This document shows, in pieces, positions 5,746 to 6,297 of a stretch of 6,297 nucleotides of DNA. The translations under genes were made by a program, and so were the position numbers. The notes beneath the pieces are model-generated. The model did not search any database, was not told the origin of the DNA, and was given only the letters and a program-made list of their open reading frames with translations. The stretch spans positions 1 through 6,297 of the forward strand of contig JACZTE010000061.1 of assembly GCA_022573935.1 (NCBI GenBank). Direction: 5' to 3'. This stretch comes from Chloroflexota bacterium. GTDB lineage: Bacteria > Chloroflexota > Dehalococcoidia > DSTF01 > RBG-16-68-14. Each line of letters opens with the position of its first letter. Position 1 is the first letter of the stretch.

Positions 5746-6297
5746 CTAGATACCCAGGGCCTGCGCCGCGACCTCACGCTCGAGGAACGAGTCGCCGAGA
5801 ATCACCTCGTCCAGCCTCATCCGACGCCAGTAGAGCTGCACAGGATACTCCAGCGAATAGCCGTAGGCCCCGTGGAACTGGAGCGACTCGTTCGAGGTCT
5901 GGCGATAGGTGTCGCTGGCGAAGAACTTGGCCATCGCCACGTCCTCGGGGCAGGGGATGCCCTCGCTCAACTGCCAGAGCACCTTGTACACGAGGCGCCG
6001 GGCGCCGTAGACGAGCTGCGCGATATATGCCATGCGGTGCTGAAGCGCCTGGTAGGAGCTGATCGGCCGTCCGAAGGTGACGCGCTGGTTCATGTAATCG
6101 ACCGTCTTGCGCATGAGCGCCTCGGACGCGCCGGCCATCTGCGCGGCCAGGCAGGCTTTGCCTTTGTCCAGCGCCGGCGCGAGCTCACCCCAGCCTCGGT
6201 CAGGCTCGCCGAGCACCGCTGTTGCCGGTACCCGCACCTGCTCGAACTGGACCTCGGCGAGCATGTCTCCGCTCAGGACTCGATACCTGCGAACATC
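5746..6297 (-). CDS. Acyl-CoA dehydrogenase family protein, C-terminal part (5' end outside window)
   Basis: The 183 visible residues run from the window edge (DVRRYRVLSGDMLAEVQFEQ) to a TAG at 5746-5748; the N-terminal ~200 residues lie beyond the right edge, and the Met at 6264 is internal. What is seen is the end of the beta domain (VQFEQVRVPATAVLGEPDRGW) and the C-terminal helical domain, with the FAD motif NQRVTFGRPISSYQALQHRMA (70-90, the R-x-x-F-G type) and FHGAYGYSLEYPVQLYWRR (141-159). This makes it a beta-type or self-sufficient ACAD, distinct from the pair at 931-3283. The helix-G position after the GW is Gly46 and the C-terminal site reads VILGDS, so neither usual catalytic Glu is present; Glu150 is nearby. 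Its alpha-type partner, if any, would be upstream and outside the window. It is the first visible gene of the operon, 10 bases before the divergent CaiB/BaiF gene. Confidence 0.92.
   Translation of the reverse strand, partial: DVRRYRVLSGDMLAEVQFEQVRVPATAVLGEPDRGWGELAPALDKGKACLAAQMAGASEALMRKTVDYMNQRVTFGRPISSYQALQHRMAYIAQLVYGARRLVYKVLWQLSEGIPCPEDVAMAKFFASDTYRQTSNESLQFHGAYGYSLEYPVQLYWRRMRLDEVILGDSFLEREVAAQALGI

Noticed and set aside
5736..5777. Longer start for the divergent CaiB/BaiF protein at the ATG 5775-5777
   Set aside because: Adds an Arg-rich leader (MRSRRRPW) not expected in the family and overlaps the upstream ACAD by 32 bases, whereas the ATG at 5735 matches the usual N-terminus.

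Overview
This window comes from a GC-rich bacterial genome and reads as part of a CoA-dependent catabolic cluster. No taxonomic marker is present. The high GC, dense short-spaced gene packing, paired acyl-CoA dehydrogenases, tandem CaiB/BaiF CoA-transferases and a soluble P450 are typical of Actinomycetota and of uncultured Chloroflexota. I cannot choose between them from sequence alone.

Layout: the left edge (2-472, + strand) is the C-terminal half of a cytochrome P450 whose start lies outside the window. Everything else is on the minus strand and looks like one transcription unit read from right to left. In order of transcription it holds: (i) the C-terminal part of an acyl-CoA dehydrogenase (ACAD), cut by the right edge; (ii) a divergent CaiB/BaiF protein; (iii) a canonical CaiB/BaiF CoA-transferase overlapping the previous gene by 4 bases (ATGA); (iv) a 403-residue ACAD resembling the alpha subunit of FadE26/FadE27-type heteromers; (v) a 374-residue ACAD resembling the beta subunit; (vi) a 141-residue helical protein that looks like a haem-less relative of a small cytochrome-c-like family. 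Gaps between the minus-strand genes are only 10-20 bases. The last one converges on the P450 gene with 12 bases between stop codons. No stretch over 300 bases lacks a gene, and I saw no tRNA, rRNA, CRISPR, insertion sequence or recognisable promoter. The operon promoter must lie beyond the right edge.

How the genes may work together (inference): the P450 could hydroxylate an inert aliphatic or terpenoid/steroid-like substrate, the CaiB/BaiF pair could activate the resulting acid by CoA transfer, and the ACADs could introduce a double bond for beta-oxidation. The substrate cannot be read from the sequence.

The main oddities are these. All three ACADs lack a glutamate at both standard catalytic-base positions. 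The two CaiB/BaiF proteins form an Asp/Glu pair at the catalytic position, suggesting a heteromer with one altered subunit. The small terminal protein appears to keep the frame of a CNxCH haem motif with both cysteines replaced.
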